Of a stretch of DNA of 64,000 bases, positions 18,257 through 27,280 are shown one piece after another. The stretch is from NCBI GenBank assembly GCA_039030335.1, contig JBCCEJ010000009.1, positions 1-64,000 of the forward strand. The letters are read 5' to 3'. Position numbers and translations under genes: made by a program. A model generated the notes under the pieces. The model was not told the DNA's origin. It worked only from the letters and a program-made list of their open reading frames with translations, and searched no databases. The stretch's first letter is position 1. Each line of letters starts with the position of its first letter. Source of the stretch: JBCCEJ01 sp039030335. GTDB lineage: Bacteria; Pseudomonadota; Gammaproteobacteria; HK1.

Positions 18257-19056
18257 CAAAAACCATTCTGATTACGGGCGCCACCGACGGCATCGGCTTT
18301 GAGACCGCAAAGCGTCTTGCGGCTGAGGGTCACAACGTTCTGATCCATGGCCGTAAAGAGCAGAAACTCGCAGATACCAGGGCCACCCTTAGCGCGCTCG
18401 GCGGCACGGGTACCGTTGAGACATATCGGGCCGACCTTTCCAGTCTCTCGGAAGTAGAGCATCTCGCTCGCGAAGTCGCCGACCGGCACACGGCGCTAGA
18501 TGTGCTTATCAATAACGCAGGGGTGTTCAAGCTGCCCGGTCAGCCTGCAGGAGGTCTCGACCAACGCATCATCGTCAACGCGGTTGCGCCCTATCTGCTG
18601 ACGAAACGCCTGCTACCGCTGTTCTCAGCGACGGGACGGATCGTCAATCTGTCGTCCGCCGCGCAGATGCCCGTCACTGAGGGGGCTCTCGACGGGCATG
18701 CCCGGATGAACGACAACGAAGCGTACGCTCAGAGCAAGCTGGCTCTCACCATGTGGTCTGTCGATCTGGCGAAGAGGCTGGGCCAGCGCGGGCCGGCCAT
18801 CATCGCCGTTAATCCAGCTTCATTTCTCGCCAGCAAAATGGTCAAGGACGCTTATGGCGTGGCTGGGAACGACCTCGGCATTGGCGCCGACATTCTCGTA
18901 CGCGCGGCGCTGCGCGATGAATTTGCCAATGCGTCCGGCCGCTATTTCGACAACGACCGCGGCGAGTTCGCCTCTCCGCATCCCGATGCTCTGAACGACG
19001 CGAAGAACGCGATGATCACCGAAGCGATGGAGTCGATCATCAGTTCGTCGAGCTGA
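18253..19056 (+). CDS. SDR-family oxidoreductase, coupled to the LLM gene
   Basis: Short-chain dehydrogenase, 267 aa, of the retinol-dehydrogenase-like type. The cofactor motif is TGATDGIG (residues 8-15), followed by an HGRK turn favouring NADP, the NNAGVF motif, serine in IVNLSSAAQ and the catalytic YAQSKLA. It starts four bases inside the end of the LLM gene (ATGA overlap). The sequence is full length for the family and has no signal peptide. The substrate is unknown; coupling to the LLM monooxygenase suggests it acts on the product of that enzyme. Confidence 0.9.
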   Translation: MTKTILITGATDGIGFETAKRLAAEGHNVLIHGRKEQKLADTRATLSALGGTGTVETYRADLSSLSEVEHLAREVADRHTALDVLINNAGVFKLPGQPAGGLDQRIIVNAVAPYLLTKRLLPLFSATGRIVNLSSAAQMPVTEGALDGHARMNDNEAYAQSKLALTMWSVDLAKRLGQRGPAIIAVNPASFLASKMVKDAYGVAGNDLGIGADILVRAALRDEFANASGRYFDNDRGEFASPHPDALNDAKNAMITEAMESIISSSS

Positions 19057-19320
19057 TGCCGAGGTCACCCGATGCATCGAGATAGAGATACCGCGCGAAG
19101 CATCGGCCTCGCGCAAATCCCTGGTCGTCAACCCGCGAGACACCGAAGCGCAGCCCTACAGCATCTGCCAGGTCAGTGCGGCAACACCCTGGCTGTGCTC
19201 TTCGCCAAACCAGAATCGCGCTATTGCAACCCCTGATTCTCGAAGGCAAGTCCTCCCGATAGCTTGGGATTGACTCCACGGCCCGGTGGTTCGGCCGCCC
19301 GCGCAACCATACTTTGCGCA

Positions 19321-19627
19321 GGCAAACGGAGCCGTGAACCGCGCATTGACCGCCAAAGAGATCGGCCCTTCGGTCGTATCCCTTGCCGAACCCATCGCGC
19401 TTGGGCCTTCAGCCTCCATCAATGCGGCTTAACAGGCCGTTTACGAATCCATCGATCTGCGGATCAGAGAGGCACTCCGAGCCGAAGCTCGTTGGCAAGA
19501 CCATGCCGAGCGTCAGACGCCGGCACTCAAACGCTTCGCACGGGCAGACGAACAAGGTGCCCAGTTCGACATGGCCAACCAGCGTTCGCGGCCAGAGATG
19601 CGGGTGAAGGTGCAGGCGGTCAACTAA
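19321..19627 (+). pseudogene. Decayed enoyl-CoA hydratase C-terminus
   Basis: Reading in the frame that ends at the TAA at 19625-19627 gives VNRALTAKEI, SLAEPIALGPSASINAA, an internal TAA (19430-19432), then QAVYESIDLRIREALRAEAR. This is the C-terminal part of a crotonase-family protein: the GLVNRVVP, LAxxIAxNSPxAVxAxKxAV and SxxLxxxEALxxE blocks are all recognisable. The internal stop replaces the usual AxK position. No matching N-terminal half is readable upstream, where frames are scrambled between 19057 and 19320. It is best treated as a dead gene; an intact crotonase lies 2.4 kb further right. Confidence 0.55.
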
Positions 19628-19778
19628 AACGGCTCGGGTCTGCCAAGTTCTGGCACGCGGGCTTCCGAGACGCGATGTTCTCCTGGCGATCTGACAGAGG
19701 ATAGATGACAGCGGGTCAGGTGCAGGAGGTATGCGGCACCGGGGCGAGGGAAGCCCGGGTGCCCCATGGGACGTTTTA

Positions 19779-20174
19779 TCAGCCGTCTACGACCGCGAAG
19801 CACTCGATCTCGACCATTGCATCGGGGTCCAGAAGCGCCACGACTTGCACCATCGTCATCGACGGGAAATGCTTTCCGAAGATTTCCTTGTAAGCGGCTC
19901 CGATCTCGCGGCCGGCCGCCTTGTAGGCATTCAGGCCGGTTACGTACCACGTCATGTGCGCAATATCCGCTGGCTGGGCGCCGCCACTTGCCAGCACTGT
20001 CTTGATATTCGCGAATGCCTGTGCCGTCTGACCGCCAAAACCATCAGCCAGACCACCACCTGCCTGCGGATCGCGCCCGACCTGACCGGCAACAAAAACG
20101 GTTCGCCCACTCGCCGATACGCCCCATGAGAATCCGGGCGCACGCGGCCAGGTTTCCGGGTGTAGAAAATCCAT
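19779..20174 (-). CDS. RidA/YjgF-family protein
   Basis: 131-aa RidA-fold protein, normally a trimer that hydrolyses reactive enamine/imine intermediates or acts on related small metabolites. Family landmarks are FVAGQVGRDPQ, the QTAQAFANIKTVLASGGA helix, MTWYVTGLNAY and VQVVALLDPDAMVEIECFA. The usual R-x-x-VAxLP..A segment is altered: VALLDPDAMVEIE retains the acidic end, but the catalytic arginine of archetypal RidA is not present before it, so it belongs to one of the Rid1-7 subgroups rather than RidA proper. A strong ribosome site (AGGAGG) precedes the ATG at 20174. Divergent from the TauD gene. Confidence 0.9.
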   Translation of the reverse strand: MDFLHPETWPRAPGFSWGVSASGRTVFVAGQVGRDPQAGGGLADGFGGQTAQAFANIKTVLASGGAQPADIAHMTWYVTGLNAYKAAGREIGAAYKEIFGKHFPSMTMVQVVALLDPDAMVEIECFAVVDG

Positions 20175-20394
20175 TGCTTCGTCCTCCTGAAAATCGGGTT
20201 CAGTATACGTGGTTCATGAACTCTGAGATGGCGGCCGGTCCGCGTCACGCGACGCCAGTCGCACTCTGTTTACTTCTGAATGTCTTTGCAATGAAATGCA
20301 CGGCGCAGGCGTTAGCCTCGTGCAGATGCGTAGAGCGTAAAGCAAAACGATGCATCGCCTCGTATTGAATGGGTTTGCAGTTGAGGAAAGGCGA

Positions 20395-21324
20395 TTGGAT
20401 ATCAAGCCGTTAGGCCGGTTCGTAGGCGCTGAAGTCACCGGCATCGATCTTGCGCGGCCACTCAGTTCCGACGAGGTCGAGGCCGTGCGTATCGCACACG
20501 CGACGCACGGCGTTCTGGTGTTTCCAGGCCAGGAGATTTCGTCAGCCGATCTGATGCGCGTTGGCCGGCGGTTCGGCGAGCTGTCAGTGCACCCGTTTTC
20601 AACTAACGCGTCGGATACACCTGAACTCATTGTTTACGACAATAAAGAAGGTAACCCACCGCTCTCGACGGACGTCTGGCACACCGATGAGACGTTTCGC
20701 GAATCACCCCCGATGGGCACGATGCTGGTGTCGAAGATCATCCCCGAACTCGGGGGCGACACGTGCTTCGTCAATATGGGCGCGGTATACGAAGGCTTGT
20801 CGCCACGCATGCAACGTTACCTGGAAGGGCTAGAGGCAATCCACGATTTCCTGCCGTTTAAACGTCTTTTTTCCGGCACGCCGGACGGTGCTGACAAACT
20901 GCGCGAGTTCGAACGCCGGCATGCGCCGTCGACGCATCCGGTCGTGCGGGTACATCCGGTCACCGGACGAAAACTGATCTACGTCACAGAGCTGTTCACG
21001 GTCCGTATCAAGGACATGGATCCATACGAGAGCCGCATGCTGCTCGACTTCCTTTACCACCGCACCAAGACCAGCGAGTACCAGTACCGGCATCGATGGC
21101 AGCCGAACACCCTGGTGTTCTGGGATAACCGGCTGGTACAGCATTCAGCCGTTCACGACTACTATCCGCAACGGCGTCTGATGGAGCGGGTGACGATAAG
21201 CGGCGACCGCCCCTTGGGTGACGGTAACCCGGCGTCTGCAGATGACGTACGCCGCGATCTGATGCCGCCAATAGAATCCTTTGTCGGACAGCGGGCGACG
21301 CGCCAGAACGAACTGGACGCGTAG
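20395..21324 (+). CDS. TauD/TfdA-family 2-oxoglutarate dioxygenase
   Basis: Fe(II)/2OG dioxygenase of about 309 aa. The N-terminal core IKPLGRFVGAEVTGIDLARP is the family signature; iron ligands are in DVWHTDETF (HxD) and the distal histidine in NRLVQHSAVHDY, with the 2OG-binding arginine in RRLMERVTI. A frame reaches the ATG at 20350, but I prefer the TTG at 20395, which directly precedes DIKPLG and has GAGGAAAGG upstream. It should hydroxylate a sulfonate, phenoxyacetate-like or carboxylic substrate. It is divergent from the RidA gene across a 220-base region. Substrate unknown. Confidence 0.88.
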   Translation: MDIKPLGRFVGAEVTGIDLARPLSSDEVEAVRIAHATHGVLVFPGQEISSADLMRVGRRFGELSVHPFSTNASDTPELIVYDNKEGNPPLSTDVWHTDETFRESPPMGTMLVSKIIPELGGDTCFVNMGAVYEGLSPRMQRYLEGLEAIHDFLPFKRLFSGTPDGADKLREFERRHAPSTHPVVRVHPVTGRKLIYVTELFTVRIKDMDPYESRMLLDFLYHRTKTSEYQYRHRWQPNTLVFWDNRLVQHSAVHDYYPQRRLMERVTISGDRPLGDGNPASADDVRRDLMPPIESFVGQRATRQNELDA

Positions 21325-21407
21325 AGGCAGCGGCCAGCTTTCTCCTGCCGCCCGATCTTCAGCCGCTCGACCGCGCGCTTTCAGAATTTGTCGAAGGTGC
21401 CGAATCA

Positions 21408-21803
21408 TTGTGGTACCGAGCCGTGCGCGCTGCCGGAGCCGGGACATTGCGAATTGCTGTAATAGAAGAGTCCGATGAGCATCTCAGGCTGGTGTGCGAA
21501 CAGATAGTCGCACTCGGCCACGATTTGAGCTTTGTGGCCAGCACCGCACCAGACGCCATCCGGGCGCTTAGCGGGCACGACATCGACGTGATCATCAGCG
21601 ATCAGGTCCTGCCTGGAGCTGACGGCGAAGAGTTGATGCGTGAGATTCGCAATGCGCATCGCAACATTCGCGTGGTCGCCATCTCTGGCAGCTATCTTGA
21701 ACGCTCGATGTTACCCACGTCGAAATTGCTCGGCGCCTCTACGGTCCTTCCGAGGCCATACCAACTCTCGGAACTCGATCACGCCATCGTGGGTACCAGA
21801 TAA
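21408..21803 (+). CDS. Stand-alone receiver-domain protein lacking the conserved lysine
   Basis: Single response-regulator receiver domain, 131 aa from a TTG at 21408 (a TTG at 21447 would give 118 aa). The phospho-acceptor is D65 in VIISDQVLPG, acidic residues E20/E21 stand at the end of strand 1, and the switch serine is in VVAISGSY. The conserved KP near the end of strand 5 is RPY instead (R116), so the lysine that couples phosphorylation to switching is substituted. No output domain and no kinase gene adjoin it. It may act by protein contact, or be degenerating. It follows the TauD gene by 83 bases. Confidence 0.75.
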   Translation: MWYRAVRAAGAGTLRIAVIEESDEHLRLVCEQIVALGHDLSFVASTAPDAIRALSGHDIDVIISDQVLPGADGEELMREIRNAHRNIRVVAISGSYLERSMLPTSKLLGASTVLPRPYQLSELDHAIVGTR

Positions 21804-22048
21804 CTTTCCAGCGCCGGCGCTGCCGTGGCCGTGGCCGTGGCCGTGCGCAGAGACGCTCAGGCTCCAGTCACGGGCGCAGCATTGGCAGATGCGCAATTTT
21901 CTGCTCCACGGCCCGACCTGCATCGCCACTCTCCGGTGCCAGTCGCCCGTTCTCCCCCAACTGGCAGCGGCCTGTCAGACTTGCGAAACTTTCCGGGCAC
22001 GGTGAATAGCAAATAGCTTCGCCAGTATCCGAACAGCGGGGAGGCCTC

Positions 22049-22849
22049 ATGACGAACATGGATGCATACGCCACTTATGCCTCGGGCAAGGTAGTGACGA
22101 CCTGCGCGGGCACCGACGCACGTGTCGCAGTGGTAACCATCTGCCGGCCCGATGCGCGCAATGCCTGTGACGTGGAAACCGTCCAGGGCCTTTACGATGC
22201 CTTCCAGGATGTGGACCACGACCCGCAGTTCCTGGCGGGAGTGCTGACGGGCCAGGGGGCATACTTCTGCGCAGGTGCGGATCTGAAGGAACTGTCCGCG
22301 GGGGCGTCGATCGGTTTCAGTTGGGCCGGTGAAGATAAAGGCGCAACGCGACGCCGTATTTCGAAGCCGTTCATTGCTGCGGTGGAAGGTCACGCCGTCG
22401 CGGCCGGATTGGCGCTGGCAGTCTGGTGCGACATGCGCGTGGCCAGTGAATCTGCGGTATTCGGCGTGTTCTGCCGCCGCTTCGGTGGTCCGATGCCAAA
22501 CGGCGCCACCGTACGTTTGCCGCGAATCATAGGCGAGAGCCGTGCGCTCGACATGTTAATGACAGGGCGCGCTGTTCACGTCGACGAAGCCATGGCCTGG
22601 GGACTGGCGGATCGCCGGACCCCGCGAGGTGAGGCACGGGAGGCGGCCATCGAGTTGGCCGATACCCTGGCCGGCTTCCCGCAAGCAGCGATGCTATGTG
22701 ACCGCAAATCGACCATTTCGCAATGGGACTACCCGGAAGAGGACGCGATCCGCCGCGAGGTCGCCGGAGCATCCGCCGCGTTCCGCGACGCCTTCCAATC
22801 GGGCGCCAGTGCGTTCGTGGAAGGCAAAGGCCGGCACGGCGAGTTCTAG
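22049..22849 (+). CDS. Enoyl-CoA hydratase/isomerase (crotonase) family protein
   Basis: Crotonase-fold protein of 266 aa. The first oxyanion-hole segment is FCAGADLKELS and the second is AVEGHAVAAGLALAVWCDMR, both intact. RPDARNACD replaces the usual RPxxxNA block near residue 34. The residue block VFCRRFGGPMPNGATVRLPR matches crotonases with N or G at the acidic positions, so hydratase, isomerase or hydrolase activity cannot be told apart. The ATG at 22049 has a strong GGGGAGG ribosome site. A stand-alone gene, convergent with the MFS transporter. Confidence 0.9.
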   Translation: MTNMDAYATYASGKVVTTCAGTDARVAVVTICRPDARNACDVETVQGLYDAFQDVDHDPQFLAGVLTGQGAYFCAGADLKELSAGASIGFSWAGEDKGATRRRISKPFIAAVEGHAVAAGLALAVWCDMRVASESAVFGVFCRRFGGPMPNGATVRLPRIIGESRALDMLMTGRAVHVDEAMAWGLADRRTPRGEAREAAIELADTLAGFPQAAMLCDRKSTISQWDYPEEDAIRREVAGASAAFRDAFQSGASAFVEGKGRHGEF

Positions 22850-22938
22850 CGGCTCGGCTCGAGCGCGGCGGATCAGCTGCCGGGGGAACAGCATTGCTCC
22901 GGATACCTGAATCGAAGGCTCTGCAGAGTATCTCGTAG

Positions 22939-24204
22939 TTACGTATTTGAAGACGGAGGCCGAGTGGTCAATGCGATGAGTGCCGCCGCGGCGGACAACG
23001 CGGCGAACACGGTCAAACCGACATCGTAGTTGCCGCTTGCATCGTGCAGAACGCCGGCCAACAGCGGACCCGCCGCCTGGCCGGATACCTGGACAGGCAG
23101 AAAAATCCCTCGAATTGCGCCGTAGTGGGCCCGGCCGAAATAGTCGGCCAGAGTCACCGGCAGCATCGTCCCAACGCCACCCAGACCCAGACCGAGTAGA
23201 GTGGCCGCAGAGTAGCCAAGCGCAGGACCGCTTACTTCGCCCATCAAAACCGCCGCAGCTGACATCAAAGTCGCGCCCGCAAACAGAACGACCCGCGGGG
23301 CGAATCGATGCGCGTTCATGCCGAATGCAAGGCTTCCAAGCGCAACACTCAGGGAAAACACGCTGACGATCGTTGCCGCGACGCCCGGCGACACGCCACG
23401 CTCGATCAGAAAGGGCGCCTGGTGCAGGCTGATGCCAGCCTGTACCGGGTAGACGAGTATCGCGAAGAGCATCAACATCCAAAGCGCAGGTGTGCGAAGC
23501 GCCTGCGCCCGGGTGAATGAAACTTCGCGCGTCTCACCTGGTTTGCCGGCGGAGGTGTCCGCGCCCGGACTTCGCCCATCCGGTTGCAACCCGAGATCTT
23601 CGGGTTGGCGTACCAGGAAGAACCACTGGGGAACGGCGCCCACCACAAACACCAGAGCGGCAAGTACGATCCACCCAGCGCGCCATCCGTAGGCCCCGAT
23701 CACGAAGGCCGCGAGCAACGGCATCAGAGCGAGGCCGATACCACTCGCGGTACTCATCGCGGCCATGGCGCGTGCTCTTCGACGCACGAACCATTTGGCA
23801 ATCGCCGAAGACGTCCCTAGATCGAATGGCGTCGAGAACATCATTCTCGATATGCCGAACACGACGTAAAACCCGATCAACGTTTCGACCCCGGCGAGAG
23901 CCATCGTGCAGGCCGAGACGATGACGGCACAGGTCACCAGTGAAATTCGCGAGCCGTGTCGATCGAACACGGGCCCGATGAACGGCGCGACAACTGCGCC
24001 CAGAAATCCACCCAGAGCCACCGCGCCGGAAATGCCCGTTCGCGACCAGCCGAATTCATCAGTCATCGGCACCAGGAATATCGACAGCGTGGCCACCGCC
24101 GCCGCCTGACGCGCGACCGCTGAGCCCATCGCGCACGCCACGACGATCCAGCCGTAGTAAAACGGCAGGCGAGCAGCCCAGTCTCTCAGATAGCCAGTGC
24201 GCAT
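22939..24204 (-). CDS. Major facilitator superfamily transporter (OFA/MCT-like)
   Basis: Inner-membrane secondary transporter, 421 aa with twelve predicted helices. The start of the first helix (LPFYYGWIVVACAMG), the DEFGWSRTGISGAVALGGFL segment and the loop PVFDRHGSR between helices 2 and 3 are typical of the oxalate-formate/monocarboxylate branch of the MFS. The central loop (QPEDLGLQPDG) has the usual form. I start at the ATG at 24202-24204, where the protein becomes family-like; the frame continues to 24330. Probable substrate is an organic acid; the direction of transport is unknown. Confidence 0.9.
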   Translation of the reverse strand: MRTGYLRDWAARLPFYYGWIVVACAMGSAVARQAAAVATLSIFLVPMTDEFGWSRTGISGAVALGGFLGAVVAPFIGPVFDRHGSRISLVTCAVIVSACTMALAGVETLIGFYVVFGISRMMFSTPFDLGTSSAIAKWFVRRRARAMAAMSTASGIGLALMPLLAAFVIGAYGWRAGWIVLAALVFVVGAVPQWFFLVRQPEDLGLQPDGRSPGADTSAGKPGETREVSFTRAQALRTPALWMLMLFAILVYPVQAGISLHQAPFLIERGVSPGVAATIVSVFSLSVALGSLAFGMNAHRFAPRVVLFAGATLMSAAAVLMGEVSGPALGYSAATLLGLGLGGVGTMLPVTLADYFGRAHYGAIRGIFLPVQVSGQAAGPLLAGVLHDASGNYDVGLTVFAALSAAAALIALTTRPPSSNT

Positions 24205-24557
24205 GGATGGCCCGATCCTTAGCCTGACAGTTTCATGAGTTCGCGAGATTCGAGCCGCGGCTCGTGACTCCGGTTTTGCCAGACCACGCAGGGTTCGGCG
24301 TAAGCGGCGTGGCATCAGCGCCGCGCCCAAACGGCGGCACGCCAGACGAACGCGGAAGAATCCGTTGGCGTTCGAGAGCTGGCCTCAAGTCGTGCAGGCG
24401 CATGATACGTCAGGCGTATGACCGGATGCAGGCGCGCGGCCGCAACGGTGCGTAGCCACGTGAATTCAGGCCAGCCCCGTCATCATACGGAGCTTACACG
24501 ACCATCAACGACGTGCAGGAAGCGGCCACGCGCAGGCGGGCTCGGGGACGGAGGATT
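24205..24557. other. Intergenic, nothing recognised
   Basis: A 353-base gap between two leftward genes. Frames upstream of the MFS start are basic and lack homology. It must contain the MFS promoter, but no clear element was seen. Confidence 0.4.
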
Positions 24558-25697
24558 TCAGGCCGAAGGAAGCGGAACATTCCAGGCGTCGTAGCTGTAC
24601 ACGCTCTCTATCTCGGCACGGATCTTGTCCATATCATTGAGCCGTGAGATCTGTTGGATGCGCGCCGTACGAGGTTTGCGGGCACTTTCGTAGATATCGA
24701 GCGCGCTATTGATATCCGAGTGGTCGACACCCTCCAGCGCGCGACTCAGGACCGCACCGTCTTCTACCGCCGTTGCTGCACCTTGAGCCATGTAGGGCGT
24801 CATCGGGTGACACGCGTCGCCGAGGAGCGTCACGCGGTCGCCGCGCCAGCGGGGCATGGGGGCACGTTCGACCAGTGCCCACTTATGCGCGGCTGGACAT
24901 GCCTCCAGTATCGCCTGCACACGCGGATGGAAATCTGCGTACGCAGAGCGCAGTGCATCGAGATCTCCGACTTCCGACCAGGACTCGACCGCGAATTCAG
25001 GCTCAGGCGTACTTGTCACGAAGTAGACTTCCGAGCGCCTCGGATTCACGTAGTAGATCACGATGTGACGGTCTGCACCCCACCACTTACAGCTGCTATC
25101 GAGCTCGATGCCACCCAACCTGTCAGCGGCAAAGGTCGTCCGGTATGCGACTCGACCCGTGAAGCGGACTTGCTCATCGCCGAAGAGTTGCCGACGAACA
25201 ACGGAATGAATGCCGTCTGCGCCTATCGCCAGATCCGCCTTTACGCACCGGCCATCCGCAAAATGCAGCGCGACACCCCGCTCCTCCGATTCGAACCGCA
25301 CAAAATGGGCACCGTGGTGAATGCGGTCTACCGGTACGGTCGATGCCAGTGCCGCGTGAAGGTCACCGCGGTGCATATACAAATACGGTGCGCCGTACTC
25401 GTCCTCGACGAACTGTCCCAGTTCCCGCTCCCAGGTCACCTCACCGGTATCCCACTGCCGGTTGAGTGATGAATTCGGGCGAAACGCAAGCTCACGCAAA
25501 CGTGGCTCGAGCCCTAGTTTGCGCAATACCTTGACCGCGTTAGGCCCTTGCTGAATTCCCGCCCCGACCCGGGCGAACGCCTGTGCCTGCTCGTAGACAT
25601 GCACGTTATGGCCGGCTTTCAACAGCGCCGACGCCGCGGCAAGGCCGCCGATTCCAGCGCCAACTATAGCGATATCGAAACCCGTTCCGGCACTCAT
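24558..25697 (-). CDS. FAD-dependent aromatic monooxygenase (salicylate hydroxylase-like)
   Basis: Group A flavoprotein monooxygenase of 379 aa. The FAD motif IAIVGAGIGGLAAASALLKA is at residues 8-27, the DG motif in AIGADGIHSVVR, and the GD motif in RVTLLGDACHPMTPYMAQGA. It resembles salicylate 1-hydroxylase, 3-hydroxybenzoate 6-hydroxylase and 6-hydroxynicotinate monooxygenases. The ATG at 25695-25697 has AGGGA eight bases upstream; a longer frame to 25775 does not match the family. It should hydroxylate an aromatic acid with NAD(P)H and O2. No ring-cleavage gene adjoins it. Confidence 0.9.
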   Translation of the reverse strand: MSAGTGFDIAIVGAGIGGLAAASALLKAGHNVHVYEQAQAFARVGAGIQQGPNAVKVLRKLGLEPRLRELAFRPNSSLNRQWDTGEVTWERELGQFVEDEYGAPYLYMHRGDLHAALASTVPVDRIHHGAHFVRFESEERGVALHFADGRCVKADLAIGADGIHSVVRRQLFGDEQVRFTGRVAYRTTFAADRLGGIELDSSCKWWGADRHIVIYYVNPRRSEVYFVTSTPEPEFAVESWSEVGDLDALRSAYADFHPRVQAILEACPAAHKWALVERAPMPRWRGDRVTLLGDACHPMTPYMAQGAATAVEDGAVLSRALEGVDHSDINSALDIYESARKPRTARIQQISRLNDMDKIRAEIESVYSYDAWNVPLPSA

Positions 25698-25841
25698 GAA
25701 GTCGTCCCTCGCGTGACAGATGAAGACGACCTTCATGTGCCGGTTCGAAATTACCGATGGCTCGAGCTGAATCACCCGCCACGCGGCAGCGCCCGGCGAT
25801 CTTAAACCACACCCGACAGAGCGACCTCAAAGCAGAGAATT

Positions 25842-26321
25842 CTACGCATCCACGACGATCCGGCGTGGCTGCGCCGAGGGGTGCTTGTTGAGCGTTACCT
25901 CGAGAACACCTTTGCGATAGCTGGCACTGGCTGACTTCTCGTCCACCGCAAACGGCAGGGGGATCATGCGTTCAAACGACCCGAAAGCACGTTCTTTGAT
26001 CACGTAGCGCCCATCCTTGCGTTCGTTTTCGTAGTATTTCGTGCCGCGGATGCGCAGAGACTGGCGATCCACACTGATCTCGAAGTCTCCGGTATCCATC
26101 CCGGGCGCCTCAACGTGCACTTCGACCTGGTCAACAAGCTCACGCACGTCGGCCGAAAGCACACCCCATCGACTGCCCTGGTCGGAAGATGACTCTCTGT
26201 CGCCGGTAGGCGTGTAGTGCGTAAGAGCAGCGCGCGCTTTGTGCCAGAACTCCTGCCACCCCTCTGCCAGTTGGTCGACCGTGTCCTTCAGGTTATGCGT
26301 GAGACTATCCAATCCGCCCAT
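25842..26321 (-). CDS. Small heat-shock protein (Hsp20), second gene of pair
   Basis: 159-aa alpha-crystallin-domain chaperone. The domain runs from about residue 65 (DVRELVDQVEVHVEAPGMDT) to the C-terminus, with the strand-9 G-V-L motif as KGVLEVTLNKHP and a C-terminal RRIVVDA tail in place of a strict IXI motif. The N-terminal arm (DSLTHNLKDTVDQLAEGWQE) is helical. It starts at the ATG at 26319-26321 with GAGGA upstream, only four bases after the stop of the first Hsp20 gene, so the two are translated from one message. Expected to bind unfolding proteins during stress, probably as hetero-oligomers with its neighbour. Confidence 0.9.
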   Translation of the reverse strand: MGGLDSLTHNLKDTVDQLAEGWQEFWHKARAALTHYTPTGDRESSSDQGSRWGVLSADVRELVDQVEVHVEAPGMDTGDFEISVDRQSLRIRGTKYYENERKDGRYVIKERAFGSFERMIPLPFAVDEKSASASYRKGVLEVTLNKHPSAQPRRIVVDA

Positions 26322-26325
26322 TTCG

Positions 26326-26751
26326 CTATTCCTCGTTAACGGCAATGCTGACCTGTTTCGCCGTCGCGGCTTTCGGAATGCGGATCTCCAGTACGCCGTT
26401 GGTCGCTTTGGCCTGGATCCCCTCTTCATCAGCATGTGCCGGGAGTGTGAATTGTCGGAGGAATGCGCCTCTGACTCGTTCACGCCGGCGAACACGGCCG
26501 GATTCGTCATGCGTTTTAGCGTTTCGTTCACCCCGAATGGTCAGAACGTTGTTGTGCAGCGACACTTCGACATCCTCGGGTTTCACCCCCGGCAGGTCAG
26601 CCACGACCGTGTAGCCTGTTTCGGATTCAGAAATATCCACGAGAGGCGACCAGTTGCCGTGTACAGCGGTTGCAGATTTCGGGATATCGAACATATGCGA
26701 CAGTTCGCGATGCAGCTCGTTGAGCGCATTAAAGGGAGTCAGCTGGTTCAT
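26326..26751 (-). CDS. Small heat-shock protein (Hsp20), first gene of pair
   Basis: 141-aa Hsp20 protein. The alpha-crystallin domain spans about residues 35-135: PLVDISESETGYTVVADLPG, VLTIRGERNAK, RFxR-like AFLRQFTLP, and NGVLEIRIPKA carrying the conserved GVL. The end QVSIAVNEE supplies the IxI-like motif (SIAV). The ATG at 26749-26751 has AGGAG five bases upstream. First gene of a two-gene operon; a sigma-32-like promoter candidate lies at 26826-26850. It should be a cytosolic ATP-independent holdase induced by heat. Confidence 0.93.
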   Translation of the reverse strand: MNQLTPFNALNELHRELSHMFDIPKSATAVHGNWSPLVDISESETGYTVVADLPGVKPEDVEVSLHNNVLTIRGERNAKTHDESGRVRRRERVRGAFLRQFTLPAHADEEGIQAKATNGVLEIRIPKAATAKQVSIAVNEE

Positions 26752-26825
26752 GTTGCTCTCCTGTCGGTCTTTCTGCTTACAGTGTCTGGATGGGGCAGCA
26801 TGGGGACATCTAAAGACATCCTCTC

Positions 26826-26850
26826 GACGGGGTGTTTGACCTGAGTCAAT
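26826..26850 (-). promoter_or_regulatory. Candidate heat-shock (sigma-32-like) promoter
   Basis: On the minus strand ATTGACT (26850-26844) is followed after 11 bases by CCCCGTC (26832-26826), about 75 bases upstream of the first Hsp20 ATG. It resembles the CTTGAAA / CCCCAT pattern of sigma-32 promoters with a short spacer. Position upstream of chaperone genes supports it; the match is imperfect. Confidence 0.4.
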
Positions 26851-26950
26851 TGACGCGCGTGTCTAACCCGATCGGGCGGCCGCATCCCGGTTGGCGAACG
26901 CGAAGCGCAACATCAGATAGCCGTCAACGACACGAAAACAGGTAGAGACT

Positions 26951-27142
26951 TTGGTTCCCGCGCCCGCGAATCGGCTCGTTCAGAGCGACGTAGCCCGAAT
27001 CTTCACACCCGGGCTGCTCGCGACGCCGGTGTATGCGACCCGGACGCAGCCGCCCGATGAGTACTGCCACGTCACGGAGCCCAGCCGCATCGGCAGCGGC
27101 ACCAATGAGTTCAAAGAGGTGGGTGACGTGGTCAGCGGCTAG
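26951..27142 (+). CDS. Possible small protein or gene fragment (63 aa)
   Basis: In the 500-base gap between the Hsp20 operon and the YrdC-family gene one rightward frame reads PANRLVQSDVARIFTPGLLA then CHVTEPSRIGSGTNEFKEVG with a GC-rich third position like real genes here. I do not recognise it and see no ribosome site; it may be the end of a lost gene. The rest of 26852-27280 shows nothing. Confidence 0.25.
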   Translation: MVPAPANRLVQSDVARIFTPGLLATPVYATRTQPPDEYCHVTEPSRIGSGTNEFKEVGDVVSG

Positions 27143-27280
27143 CTCTGCGTAACCGCGGACAGAGGGCGGCGTTCAGCGCCCGGGCATTGCTCTGGCGGCA
27201 CCCGAGCGCGCCTCTACAGCCGTTCGGGAACCCCGTTGGTCCCGAGGCACTGCGAGGCGCGCCGCGCCGGACCGGCGCGT

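Noticed and set aside
20212..20221. GTTCATGAAC palindrome between RidA and TauD genes
   Set aside because: Ten bases only, with no regulator nearby; could be chance.
21825..21842. Three copies of GTGGCC in tandem
   Set aside because: Only 18 bases of low-complexity GC-rich sequence; likely chance.
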